Numbered from the stretch's first letter, positions 15,615 to 25,879 are shown. The stretch is 35,610 nt of DNA from an uncultured Verrucomicrobia subdivision 3 bacterium (GCA_903944085.1 CAJAQO010000024.1:1-35610); one strand, 5' to 3'. Translations and numbers: made by a program. Notes: generated by a model not told the origin, from the letters alone.

Positions 15615-15899
15615 ATGGCCACCAAGAAAAAACTTCCGGCAACGAAATCCACTTCGCCCACGCAGCAGCGGCTTTGGCTGATGTATCCGCCCAAGCTGAT
15701 CAAGAAGCCGTTCATCTGGGAGGTCGCCAAGAAATTCAAGGTCGTGACGAACATCCGCCAAGCCAGCGTGACCGATGAAATCGGCATCGTCTGCCTGGAA
15801 CTTGATGGTCCGCGCGACGAGGTGAAAGCCGCCATCAAATGGCTGGAGAAACAAGGCGTGAACGTGGAACCGGTGGAGATCGGCGTGATTGCGGGTTAG
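15615..15899 (+). CDS. NIL-domain protein
   Basis: 94 residues: a short basic Lys/Thr-rich start, then a single NIL domain (RLWLMYPPKLIKKPFIWEV to VEIGVIAG), the small ferredoxin-fold module also found at the C-terminus of the methionine transporter ATPase MetN and in NIL-ferredoxin fusions linked to homocysteine synthesis in anaerobes. In MetN it senses methionine. Here it stands alone at the end of a SAM-regulated operon, so a role as a methionine sensor or as a sulfur-transfer accessory is plausible. The ATG at 15615 follows the heptamer array; the frame extends to 15579 but that part is repeat translation. Confidence 0.85.
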   Translation: MATKKKLPATKSTSPTQQRLWLMYPPKLIKKPFIWEVAKKFKVVTNIRQASVTDEIGIVCLELDGPRDEVKAAIKWLEKQGVNVEPVEIGVIAG

Positions 15900-15915
15900 A
15901 TTTTGTGGAAACAAT

Positions 15916-15948
15916 AAAAACGGCGCGATGAAACATCGCGCCGTTTTT
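15916..15948. terminator. Bidirectional intrinsic terminator
   Basis: AAAAACGGCGCGATG (15916-15930), loop AAA, then CATCGCGCCGTTTTT (15934-15948): a perfect 15-bp stem with T-runs on both strands. It lies between the convergent NIL gene and atpC, ending 15 bp from the atpC stop, so it can terminate both the sulfur operon and the ATP synthase operon. Confidence 0.95.
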
Positions 15949-15963
15949 CTTTGAAAGCTTCAA

Positions 15964-16374
15964 TTATTTCCGGTGCAGCCGTTTCACTTTGAGCTGGGTT
16001 GCAGCGTGAACGAGTGATGCACGGACGGTGGCGGCTTCTTCGTCGCTCAATTTCTGCGCGAGCCGGGCCTCGGCTTTTTTTTGGGCTTCCACCGCTGCGG
16101 CCTCGTCAATGTCGTCGGCCTTGATGGCCATGTCGGTGAGGACGGCCACGCGCTGGCCGGTGATCTGCACAAAACCGTCGCCGACCGCGAGAAAAATATT
16201 TTCGCCGTTTTTGCGCGCGATCATTTCGCCCGCCACAAGCTGCGTCATCACCGGCATGTGCTGCGGATAGATGCCCATGTCGCCATCAATTCCGGTTAGC
16301 GAAACCATCTCCACGTCGTCGGAGAAAATTTTCGCCTCCGGCGTGACGATTTCGAGTTTGAGCGTGGCGGCCAT
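15964..16374 (-). CDS. atpC: ATP synthase F1 epsilon subunit
   Basis: 136 residues, normal length. It opens ATLKLEIVTPEAKIFSDDVEMVSLTGIDGDMGIYPQHMP, the conserved N-terminal beta-sandwich of epsilon, followed by two C-terminal helices (DEAAAVEAQKKAEARLAQKL). It couples the central stalk to the c-ring and can inhibit ATP hydrolysis. Last gene of the atp operon, 33 bp after atpD, followed by the terminator at 15916-15948. Confidence 0.95.
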   Translation of the reverse strand: MAATLKLEIVTPEAKIFSDDVEMVSLTGIDGDMGIYPQHMPVMTQLVAGEMIARKNGENIFLAVGDGFVQITGQRVAVLTDMAIKADDIDEAAAVEAQKKAEARLAQKLSDEEAATVRASLVHAATQLKVKRLHRK

Positions 16375-16407
16375 TTTAAATCGTGAATCGGTTCAACAGT
16401 TTCCAAA

Positions 16408-17904
<1,497 letters not shown>

Positions 17905-17905
<1 letters not shown>

Positions 17906-18783
17906 TAGCCGACCGCCATTTGCGCGGTGGTGATTTCCAAAAGTTCCTTGGTGATGTTTGCCTGACGCAGCTTGTTATATTCCAGCGTCAGGCTCTTGAT
18001 GATTTCCTTCGCGTTGTCCGTGGCATTTTTCATTGCCACCATGCGCGCGCTTTGCTCGCTGGCCTTCGTCTCCAGCAGAATCTGGTGCATCTGGAAATTC
18101 AGACTGTGCGGCAGCAGTTCACCGAGCACCGTCTCTTCGTCCGGCTCAAAATCAAAAACATCCGTCGTGCTGCTGGCGGGAAGTTCCTGCGCCGGCGAAT
18201 TCACCCCGGCGGTCGCGGCGGAAATTTTTCCAATCGGCAAAAACGGAACCGTCGTCGGCGACTGCGTGAGCGTGTTGATGAAACGTGGAAACAAAATGTC
18301 CACCGCATCCACTTCGCCCTTCAAAAACATCTGTTGCACAAATTTTGAAATCGCGCGCGCCTCGGCAAATTCCGGCGTGTCCTTGTAAGTGAACTCCGCC
18401 GCCAGATTCCGCTTCGTGCGCCCGACAAACTGCGCCGCTTTTCTGCCGGCGGTGACAAAAACGGTCGTGTTCTTGTCCAGCTTCATCGCCTCGCGGAAAA
18501 TATTGCTGTTCAAACCGCCGCACAGCCCGCGATCTGTGCTGACCAGAATCACCGCGCGTTTCACCACCGGGCGCGGCTGCATCAGTTCGTGATCGAAACC
18601 CACCGTGCGCGTCGCCGCCTCAGCCATGATTTCGTTCAACAACTGCGCATAAGGCCGCCCGACGAGCGCGGCGGACTGCGCCTTGCGCATCTTGGCGGCG
18701 GCCACCATCTGCATCGCCTTGGTGATTTGGGCGGTGTTCTTGACCGACTTGATTCGCCGGCGTATGTCGCGCGTGCTGGGCAT
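17905..18783 (-). CDS. atpG: ATP synthase F1 gamma subunit
   Basis: 292 residues, the usual size. The N-terminal rotor helix MPSTRDIRRRIKSVKNTAQITKAMQMVAAAKMRKAQ is classic, as is the DRGLCGGLNSNI strand and the C-terminal helix ENATDNA-like MVAMKNATDNAKEIIKSL ending with ITKELLEITTAQMAVG. It forms the rotating central shaft in the alpha3beta3 head. It lies 9 bp downstream of atpA. Ala/Thr/Pro-rich residues around 195-215 are a lineage-specific loop. Confidence 0.96.
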
Positions 18784-18792
18784 GAAAAATTA

Positions 18793-20325
18793 TCAGCGGT
18801 AAGTCTGCTTGAATTCCGTGACCGCCGTTTTCAGCTCCGCCGCGATGGCGTCGCTGATGGCTTTTTCCTTTAAAATTTTCGCCAGCAACTCCGGCTTGCG
18901 CGTGTGGAAATATTGGGAAAGCTTCTGCTGAAAATCCTTCACTTTGTCCACCGGCACGTCGTCAAAATAATTATTCTGCGCCGTCCAGAGCACGACGACC
19001 TGCGCCTCGACGGAAACCGGATCGTATTGCTGCTGCTTGAAAATTTCGATGATGCGCTTGCCGCGTTCGAGCAAAGCTTGAGTCTTCGCGTCAAGGTCGG
19101 AACCGAATTGCGCGAACGCCGCCAACTCGCGGAACTGCGCCAGATCACCTTTGATACGACCGGCAACTTGCTTCATCCCCTTGATTTGTGCGGCGGAACC
19201 GACGCGCGAAACCGACAAGCCGACGGAAACGGCGGGACGAACACCTTGATAAAATAAATCCGTTTCCAGATAAATCTGGCCGTCGGTGATCGAAATCACG
19301 TTCGTCGGAATGTAAGCCGAAACGTCGCCAGCCTGCGTTTCGATGATCGGCAGCGCGGTGAGCGAGCCGTTGCCGTATTTTTCGCCGACGCGCGCGCTGC
19401 GTTCGAGCAGACGGCTGTGGAGATAAAACACGTCGCCGGGATACGCTTCACGACCGGACGGACGTTTCAAGATGAGCGAAACCTGGCGATAGGCGACAGC
19501 GTGCTTGGAAAGATCATCGTAGATGATCAGCGCATCCATGCCGTTGTCCATGAACCATTCGCCAATCGCCGCGCCGGCGAACGGCGCGAGATACTGGTTC
19601 GACGCGGAATCGGAAGCGGATGCCACCACGATCACCGTGTAAGGCAGCGCGCCGGCTTCTTCCAAAACGCCGATGACGCGCGCGATGTTCGACTGCTTCT
19701 GGCCAATCGCGACGTAAATATTGTAAATCGGACGACAATCCTTATCACCAGCGTCGGCGGCGGCTTTGTTAATGCGCGCCTGGTTGATCATCGTGTCCAC
19801 GCCGATCGTGGTTTTGCCAGTGCCACGGTCGCCGATGATGAGTTCGCGCTGGCCACGCCCAATCGGAATCATCGCATCAATCGCCAGAATGCCGGTCTGC
19901 ACTGGCTGGCTGACGGGCCGGCGCTTGATGATGCCGGGCGCAATTTTTTCGACAGGATAAAAAGCGGTCTCCTTGATCGGCCCCTTGCCGTCCACCGGCT
20001 GGCCGAGCGTGTTGACCACGCGACCGAGCAAACCTTTGCCGACGGGAATTTGGAGCAGCTTGCCCGTCGTGCGGACTTCGGTGCCTTCTTTGATCTTGGT
20101 GTAATCGCCGAGAATGATCGCGCCGACTTCGGTCTCTTCGAGGTTGAGCGCGAGGCCGACGATGCCGTTGCCGAAGTCGAGCATCTCGTTGAGCATCGTG
20201 TCGGTGAGGCCTTCGATCTTGGCCACGCCGTCGCCGATTTCGCGGACGACGCCGACGTTCTGTTTCGCCGTCGCGGTTTTTGCGCCCGCGATCTGGGCTT
20301 CGATTTCCTGTAACAAATTACTCAT
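18793..20325 (-). CDS. atpA: ATP synthase F1 alpha subunit
   Basis: 510 residues, standard length. The non-catalytic nucleotide site P-loop GDRGTGKT is present, with [33 protein letters not shown] and [14 protein letters not shown], all near-invariant AtpA segments. The C-terminus ends [14 protein letters not shown]. It lies between atpH (9 bp upstream) and atpG in the same operon. Confidence 0.98.
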   Translation of the reverse strand: MSNLLQEIEAQIAGAKTATAKQNVGVVREIGDGVAKIEGLTDTMLNEMLDFGNGIVGLALNLEETEVGAIILGDYTKIKEGTEVRTTGKLLQIPVGKGLLGRVVNTLGQPVDGKGPIKETAFYPVEKIAPGIIKRRPVSQPVQTGILAIDAMIPIGRGQRELIIGDRGTGKTTIGVDTMINQARINKAAADAGDKDCRPIYNIYVAIGQKQSNIARVIGVLEEAGALPYTVIVVASASDSASNQYLAPFAGAAIGEWFMDNGMDALIIYDDLSKHAVAYRQVSLILKRPSGREAYPGDVFYLHSRLLERSARVGEKYGNGSLTALPIIETQAGDVSAYIPTNVISITDGQIYLETDLFYQGVRPAVSVGLSVSRVGSAAQIKGMKQVAGRIKGDLAQFRELAAFAQFGSDLDAKTQALLERGKRIIEIFKQQQYDPVSVEAQVVVLWTAQNNYFDDVPVDKVKDFQQKLSQYFHTRKPELLAKILKEKAISDAIAAELKTAVTEFKQTYR

Positions 20326-20334
20326 AGAATCCGG

Positions 20335-20727
20335 TTAAAAACTTTGCTGCAATTTTTCCAAACGTGTTTTCACGCTGCCGTCGTAAAGGTCGCTGCCGAC
20401 TTGAATTCTCAAGCCACCGATCAATTTGGGATTGATCGAATAATTGACGTCCAAGCCGGTGCCGTAAATTTTTTCCAGGCTGGCCTTGATCGCCGTCTGC
20501 TGGTCCGGCGATGTTTCCACGGCGTTCTCAATTTTCGCCGTGTGCTTGGCCACATCCAGTTTCACCAGGCGGTGCAGCCGCGAAAGAATTTCCACATAAC
20601 CGCGCGGCTTTTTTTCCGCCAGCAATGTCACCGCCTGACGGACGCGGTTTTCATCCAGCAAACCGCTTGCACAGCAACTGCGGAACAGTTGCCGGGCGTC
20701 GCGCTGGGCTTGTTTGGAAATTTTCAT
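20335..20727 (-). CDS. atpH: ATP synthase F1 delta subunit, short form
   Basis: 130 residues against the usual 175-180. The C-terminal part is clearly delta/OSCP: QQTAIKASLEKIYGTGLD followed by NPKLIGGLRIQVGSDLYDGS and RLEKLQQSF. The N-terminal part (ISKQAQRDARQLFRSCC to LSRLHRLVKLDVAKHTAKIENA) is only about 65 residues, so much of the usual six-helix domain that binds the alpha N-terminus is missing. No frameshift is seen: it fits between atpF and atpA with 9-bp gaps. This is probably a compact variant rather than a broken gene. Confidence 0.9.
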   Translation of the reverse strand: MKISKQAQRDARQLFRSCCASGLLDENRVRQAVTLLAEKKPRGYVEILSRLHRLVKLDVAKHTAKIENAVETSPDQQTAIKASLEKIYGTGLDVNYSINPKLIGGLRIQVGSDLYDGSVKTRLEKLQQSF

Positions 20728-20736
20728 TCCGCGAGG

Positions 20737-21231
20737 TCAGGACAACTGCTTCTGCGTTTCATCGGCGAGCCGGCGCTGGTCTTCCGGCGTGAGCACCTTG
20801 CCGGTGACGGTCATCGTGGTTTGCACCACGAGACGACCGACTTCACGCTTGAGCGCGGCGAGCGTCGCGGCGCGTTCTTGCGCGGCGGCTTCGCGCGCCT
20901 TGATGATGATCTGCTCGGCGGCGGTGATCGCCTTCTGCGTTTCCACTTCGCTCACGCGAGCGGCGGCGGCGCGGGCTTCGGCGATGATCTTGTTCGCCAA
21001 ATCGCCGGCTTCGCCCAGAACTTTCTGACGCGCGGCCTCGGTTTGCGCGAGCTGCACCTTGATTTTCTCGGCGTTGGCGATGCCCTCCGCGATTTTTGCC
21101 TTGCGCGCTTCGAGCATGTTGAACACCGGCTTGTAAGCCAGTTTCCATAGCACGAACAGCACGAAGGAAAAGCTGATCGTCTGCGCGAGCAGCTCGATCC
21201 AGCGAATGCCAAGGGTCTCGATCATAAACAA
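20737..21231 (-). CDS. atpF: ATP synthase F0 b subunit
   Basis: 164 residues: one N-terminal membrane helix (WIELLAQTISFSFVLFVLWKLAYKPV), then a long charged helix (MLEARKAKIAEGIANAEKIKVQL onwards) that forms the dimeric peripheral stalk linking F0 to F1 through delta. This is the usual architecture and length. Only one b-type gene is present, so a homodimer is expected. It is separated from atpE by three bases. Confidence 0.95.
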   Translation of the reverse strand: MFMIETLGIRWIELLAQTISFSFVLFVLWKLAYKPVFNMLEARKAKIAEGIANAEKIKVQLAQTEAARQKVLGEAGDLANKIIAEARAAAARVSEVETQKAITAAEQIIIKAREAAAQERAATLAALKREVGRLVVQTTMTVTGKVLTPEDQRRLADETQKQLS

Positions 21232-21234
21232 TGA

Positions 21235-21435
21235 TTACTTGATGACGATCCAGGCGAGAATCGCCAACCCTTCGGCGAGCGCCATGCCGATCAACATCGT
21301 CGTAAAGACTTTGCCGAACGCGCCGGGGTTGCGGCCGATGGCCATGACACCGCCGGCGGCGGCGATGCCGATGCCGATGGCCGCGCCACCAAAAGCCAGA
21401 CCGATGTGAATATTACCTGTCAATTCTGCTAACAT
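21235..21435 (-). CDS. atpE: ATP synthase F0 c subunit
   Basis: 66 residues, two membrane helices. Helix 1 contains the glycine-rich packing motif GAAIGIGIAAAGG, the polar loop is RNPG, and helix 2 (VFTTMLIGMALAEGLAILAWIVI) carries the ion-binding Glu in ALAEGLA. The residues typical of Na+-binding rings (Gln in helix 1, Ser/Thr after Glu) are not seen, so proton coupling is likely. ATG at 21435 is chosen: the open frame extends to 21468, but MLAELTGN is the natural start. Confidence 0.95.
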   Translation of the reverse strand: MLAELTGNIHIGLAFGGAAIGIGIAAAGGVMAIGRNPGAFGKVFTTMLIGMALAEGLAILAWIVIK

Positions 21436-21512
21436 ATGTTTTTCGTTGTTGGTTTCAGTTTCTCGCAACCGTTCGCCGAAAGGTCTCCCGGTTGCAAATT
21501 ATAAAAATTATT

Positions 21513-22553
21513 TCAATGGCCGTGCTCCTCATCCGCGTGCGTGCAGAGCGTGCCGACAAACGCGACCACCAGCATCGTGAACACAAACGCCTGCAACAGG
21601 CAGACGACCACTTCAAAAAAGTATCCGGGAATCGCCACCAGCACCGCGAACCACCACGGTTTCTGCGACAGCGCCATCGTGAGCATGGTTTCGCCGCCGA
21701 AAATATTTCCGTAAAGACGCAAGGCCAGCGCCACCGGCCGGATGAACAAAATGGAAAATGATTCCATCACGCCGATGAAAATGAACAGCAGCAGCAGCAG
21801 CGGATACAGCCACTTGGTCGTTTCCACTTTCACGCCGAAGACGTGTTTGATCAGGCCGAACGGGCCGTTGTATTTCAGCGCCCAATACAGACCCATCACA
21901 AAAAAGATTCCGGCCATCGCCACGGTCAGATTGGCGTCCGTCGTTGGCGGACGGAAGAACGGCGTGGTCACATGCTCAATCGCAAACGGCAGCGGGCTGG
22001 CCGCGTCTTTGTGTCCAAAGCCAATGCTGCCGACGCCCGGCAACAAATCCGTCAGGTTCGAGATGACGATGAAAATGAAAAACGACATCGCGAACGGGAA
22101 CACCCATTTGACGACTTTCGGTTCCAGCACGTTGCCCATCAAACCTTCCCAGCCTTCGATGAGGGCTTCCATCACGTTTTGGCCGGTGCCCGGCACTTCC
22201 TGCATTTTCCAAGTCGTGAGCCGCACAATGAGAATAATCAACGCTGCAACAATCCAAGTGCAAACCATTGAATTTGTGACCGGCAGCGAAATTTGTTTTG
22301 GCCACACGGAAGAGAGAATTGAAGGAATGCCTTTGTCCTGATCGGCGGGCATCCCAACATAAAAAAGGATTGGCGCTTTTTGCGTGACCAGCGGTTCAAC
22401 GGCTTCGGTTTTCGCACTGCTGGCCGCCGCCACGACCGCGTTAGTCGCGGCTGATGCGGCAGGCTGCGCTCCCAAGTTTGCGACGAAAGTCGCAGTCAGG
22501 AACGCCAGCGCAAAGATGATTTTGTAAAAACGGATCACAAAAGTAATTTCCAA
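21513..22553 (-). CDS. atpB: ATP synthase F0 a subunit with N-terminal export-like extension
   Basis: 346 residues, about 70-80 longer than E. coli AtpB. Residues 1-30 look like a signal peptide (FYKIIFALAFLTATFVANLGAQP), followed by an Ala/Val-rich periplasmic linker. The core has the conserved half-channel segments FIVISNLTDLLPG and SFSILFIRPVALALRLYGNIFGGETM (the essential Arg is in ALALRLYGN) and the last helices with LLQAFVFTMLVVAFVG. It forms the ion half-channels beside the c-ring. The 64-bp gap to atpE has no visible gene. Such extensions are seen in Verrucomicrobiota and Planctomycetota. It is the first atp gene; no atpI precedes it. Confidence 0.95.
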   Translation of the reverse strand: MEITFVIRFYKIIFALAFLTATFVANLGAQPAASAATNAVVAAASSAKTEAVEPLVTQKAPILFYVGMPADQDKGIPSILSSVWPKQISLPVTNSMVCTWIVAALIILIVRLTTWKMQEVPGTGQNVMEALIEGWEGLMGNVLEPKVVKWVFPFAMSFFIFIVISNLTDLLPGVGSIGFGHKDAASPLPFAIEHVTTPFFRPPTTDANLTVAMAGIFFVMGLYWALKYNGPFGLIKHVFGVKVETTKWLYPLLLLLFIFIGVMESFSILFIRPVALALRLYGNIFGGETMLTMALSQKPWWFAVLVAIPGYFFEVVVCLLQAFVFTMLVVAFVGTLCTHADEEHGH

Positions 22554-22671
22554 CTAATTCCGACGATAAAAATTCCACCAGCCAGAAAACTATACGGCGT
22601 CAGAGCCGCAAAATTTGCCTTGTCGTGAAAAATTTCACAAGCATTTTTTGAAAAAATCTGGGTTAGCATTG

Positions 22672-23517
22672 TTAATCTTTCCGGGTCCAGCGGCGGCGGA
22701 GATTTTCCGGCGATTCGCCGTGCGCCCGCAACTGGCGCAGACTCAATGCGTCATGGCGCTTCGCCAGGCGCTGGCCGGTGTCGTCCCGCATCAGCTCGCA
22801 GTGAAAAAAATCCGGCGCCGCCAAACCCAAGGCGCGGTAAAGCAGGATCTGCCGCGCGGTGCTGACGAGCAAATCCGCGCCGCGCACGACTTCGGTGATT
22901 TGCATCGCCGCATCGTCCACGACGCAGGCGAGCTGATACGCCGGCACGCCGTCGCCGCGCCAGACCACGAAATCGCCAAAATCTTTGCCCGCCAAAAAGC
23001 GCTCTCCGCCAAAATTTGCGTCCGCGAACGAAACCGTCTCGCCGTCGGGAACGCGAAAGCGCCAACTGCATTTCCGATTTCCGATTTCCGATTTCCGATT
23101 TTGTCGGCACGTTCCGGGATAAATCGGCTCGTCATCGTCGTTCGCGTGCGGCGCGCGGGTGGCGGCTTGGATGTCTTTGCGCGAACAGGTGCAGGGATAA
23201 ATGAAATTTCCGGCGCGCAAGGTTTCCAGCGCGGCCCGGTAAAAATCCATTCGTTCGCTTTGATCGTAAGGCGCGAACCGGCCGCCGACATCCGGCCCTT
23301 CGCTCCATGCAAAGCCGAACCAGCGCAGGTCTTCCAGCATCGCCCCGACAAATTCCATTTGGTAACGCGTCGAATCCAGATCGTCATTGCGCAAAATCAA
23401 AGTGCCGCCGCGCGCGCGGGCGCGCTCCTGCGCGACCCAAAATGTCCGCGCATGGCCGAGATGCAAATATCCGGTCGGCGACGGCGCGAGGCGGCCGCGA
23501 TAGTTGGCATGATTCAT
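22672..23517 (-). CDS. gluQ: Glutamyl-Q tRNA(Asp) synthetase with in-frame heptamer insertion
   Basis: 281 residues, catalytic half of a glutamyl-tRNA synthetase, without an anticodon-binding domain. It attaches glutamate to the queuosine of tRNA-Asp. The HIGH-type motif is PSPTGYLHLGH (12-22), the zinc cysteines are CTC (109-111) and YPGTC (133-137), and the KMSKS-type loop is KRHDALSL near residue 252. Between the last zinc Cys and WRFRVPDG there is an extra RKSEIGNRKC stretch encoded by a TTTCCGA x4 tandem array (23071-23098 on the plus strand). The reading frame is kept, so the enzyme may tolerate it. It is 118 bp upstream of atpB on the same strand; that gap contains the palindrome GTGAAAAATTTCAC (22625-22638) but no clear terminator. 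Confidence 0.93.
   Translation of the reverse strand: MNHANYRGRLAPSPTGYLHLGHARTFWVAQERARARGGTLILRNDDLDSTRYQMEFVGAMLEDLRWFGFAWSEGPDVGGRFAPYDQSERMDFYRAALETLRAGNFIYPCTCSRKDIQAATRAPHANDDDEPIYPGTCRQNRKSEIGNRKCSWRFRVPDGETVSFADANFGGERFLAGKDFGDFVVWRGDGVPAYQLACVVDDAAMQITEVVRGADLLVSTARQILLYRALGLAAPDFFHCELMRDDTGQRLAKRHDALSLRQLRAHGESPENLRRRWTRKD
23071..23098. repeat. Heptamer tandem array TTTCCGA x4 inside gluQ
   Basis: Four perfect copies of TTTCCGA, continuing into TTTT. It lies wholly within the glutamyl-Q synthetase coding region and encodes the NRKSEIGNRK stretch on the minus strand. Confidence 0.9.
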
Positions 23518-23624
23518 TGTCCGACAGAATTAACAGAATCCGGAAAAATTAAACCTGAAAAATTTTCTCGTTTTGGCAAACGACCTGGCCGGTGCAACTT
23601 GAAAGTGAATTCAGTTTGGTTTGA

Positions 23625-24407
<783 letters not shown>

Positions 24408-24410
24408 AAT

Positions 24411-24494
24411 GGGAGATAGGAGATGGCAGATGGCAGATGGGGAAAAACGCACACCATTGCCCAACTCCCATCTCCTAACTTCCAACTCCCAATT
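24411..24494. repeat. Facing heptamer arrays between pyrH and mutM
   Basis: Left block 24411-24438: GGGAGAT-AGGAGAT-GGCAGAT-GGCAGAT. Right block 24460-24494: CCCAACT-CCCATCT-CCTAACT-TCCAACT-CCCAATT. The right block is roughly the inverse complement of the left, so the pair can form an imperfect hairpin with a loop of about 20 bases. It ends three bases before the mutM ATG and begins three bases after the pyrH stop. Confidence 0.85.
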
Positions 24495-24497
24495 TTC

Positions 24498-25349
24498 ATG
24501 CCCGAACTGCCGGAAGTCGAAATCCTCGTCCGCCATCTGCGTCCCCTGCTCCACGGCCGGACGATTCGCGACGTGGAAATTCGCCGCCAAAAAGTTTTGC
24601 AGCCGACTTCCGCCGCGAAGTTCAAAAAAATTCTGCGCGGCGCAAAATTTCTGGAGCTGACCCGGCGCGGAAAATATCTGCTGTTCGAGCTGCGCGCGAA
24701 AAATTCCCGCGCCAAAATTCTGCTGCTGGGCCACCTCGGCATGACCGGCAAAATGTTTCTCGCGCGAAAATCAGCTCCGCCGCCCAAACATGCCGCCGTG
24801 ATTCTCGACCTTGGCGCACATCATTTCATTTACGAGGACACGCGTTATTTTGGCCGGCTGACTTTGGATTTGACGTCCATGGAAAAACTCGGCCCGGAAC
24901 CGCTCGGCGAAAATTTCACGCCGGACAATTTTGCCCGTGAACTGAAACGCTCGCGCCAGCCGGTCAAAGTGAAATTGCTCGACCAGTCGCTCGTGGCCGG
25001 CGTCGGCAACATTTATGCAAGCGAAGCCTTGTTTCGCGCCGGCATTTCCCCGCGCCGCGCCGCCAACCGATTGACGCCGGCGCAGGTGCCAAAACTTTGG
25101 CGGGCGATCCGCGACGTAATGGCTGAGGCAATCGAATGCGGCAGCACGATTCCGCTAAATTTCAGCGCCGGCAAGTCGGATGGACTTTTTTATTTTGGCA
25201 GCGCCGTCGGCGCGCCGGATTTTTACACGGAGCGCTTGCGCGTTTATGACCGTGAGGGAAAGCCGTGTTTGAAGTGCCAAACGCCAATCAAACGGATCGT
25301 GCAGGCGGCGCGCAGCACATTTTTCTGTCCGCACTGCCAAAAATCCTGA
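24498..25349 (+). CDS. mutM: Formamidopyrimidine-DNA glycosylase
   Basis: 283 residues. After removal of Met the protein begins PELPEVE, where Pro is the catalytic nucleophile and Glu the second catalytic residue; this fixes ATG 24498 and rules out the open frame to 24423, which is heptamer-array translation. The helix-two-turn-helix region contains LLDQSLVAGVGNIYASEALFRAGI, and the C-terminal zinc finger is CLKCQTPIKRI...FFCPHCQ. It excises oxidised purines such as 8-oxoguanine and nicks the abasic site. Likely co-transcribed with pyrH across the repeat. Confidence 0.97.
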   Translation: MPELPEVEILVRHLRPLLHGRTIRDVEIRRQKVLQPTSAAKFKKILRGAKFLELTRRGKYLLFELRAKNSRAKILLLGHLGMTGKMFLARKSAPPPKHAAVILDLGAHHFIYEDTRYFGRLTLDLTSMEKLGPEPLGENFTPDNFARELKRSRQPVKVKLLDQSLVAGVGNIYASEALFRAGISPRRAANRLTPAQVPKLWRAIRDVMAEAIECGSTIPLNFSAGKSDGLFYFGSAVGAPDFYTERLRVYDREGKPCLKCQTPIKRIVQAARSTFFCPHCQKS

Positions 25350-25358
25350 CGAATGGAT

Positions 25359-25387
25359 TTGACGATTGGGCTGAAGGTTTGTAGATT
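25359..25387 (+). promoter_or_regulatory. Probable sigma-70 promoter of tRNA-Asn
   Basis: TTGACG (25359-25364), 17-base spacer, TAGATT (25382-25387). It lies 16 bp upstream of the tRNA 5' end, giving a short leader. Confidence 0.55.
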
Positions 25388-25403
25388 GCGCGCCCATTTG
25401 CGT

Positions 25404-25478
25404 TCCAGAGTAGCTCAATGGTAGAGCGCGCGGCTGTTAACCGCGAAGTTGAAGGTTCGAGCCCTTCCTCTGGAGCCA
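25404..25478 (+). tRNA. tRNA-Asn (GTT anticodon)
   Basis: The acceptor stem TCCAGAG (25404-25410) pairs with CTCTGGA (25468-25474), followed by discriminator G and encoded CCA. D-arm GCTC/GAGC, anticodon arm CGCGG-CTGTTAA-CCGCG with anticodon GTT, T-arm GAAGG-TTCGAGC-CCTTC. All stems are intact. Confidence 0.97.
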
Positions 25479-25684
25479 ATTCTTAGGTTACAATCTTTTC
25501 AGGAGATTTTTCAGGCGGGAAGAGCAGATTGAAGGTGAATGTCAGCAAAATGTTCCGCAAAAAACGATTTTTTGCGCTAATCCGCAACAGTTCTCACTTA
25601 CTTCTGGTTGACGAGAGAGATACTAAAACGTCCAAAATGATAACTGGATAGTGATCCAATCACTTGAGTTCACTGTCCAAAAGC

Positions 25685-25823
25685 AGTTGCTGGTTGCGAT
25701 CAACAACTGCTGCACCAGTTTGAACGTCGGCGTAAAGAGCACCGGATTGCGATGCCGCAGGATCAACTGCCACCCCACGGCGGCCAAAAAACGCGACCGG
25801 TCGTCAGGAATGTTCAACGGCAT
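25685..25823 (-). pseudogene. IstB-like (IS21-type helper ATPase) remnant
   Basis: A 66-codon minus-strand frame (25623-25823) contains FLAAVGWQLILRHR directly followed by NPVLFTPTFKLVQQLL, which resembles the segment of IstB following the P-loop (LAAALGxxLI...VLFTxxxxLVxxLL). The P-loop itself is degenerate (DDRSR in place of GTGKS) and the Walker B and the rest are missing. No terminal inverted repeats or IstA are visible. The flanks 25479-25684 and 25824-25879 hold nothing else I can name. Probably the relic of an IS21-family insertion downstream of the tRNA gene. Confidence 0.5.
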
Positions 25824-25879
25824 GGCAGGAAGAATCTCCCATCCATTTGAGCCTCGTCACCTCGGCGGCCCATTCAAAA

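Noticed and set aside
22625-22638. Terminator between gluQ and atpB
   Set aside because: The GTGAAAAATTTCAC palindrome has a short AT-rich stem and no proper T-run after a GC stem; the status of the junction is undecided.
24423-24497. Longer mutM start
   Set aside because: Pro2 of the mature enzyme is the catalytic residue, so the protein must begin at MPELPEVE; the extension is heptamer-repeat translation.
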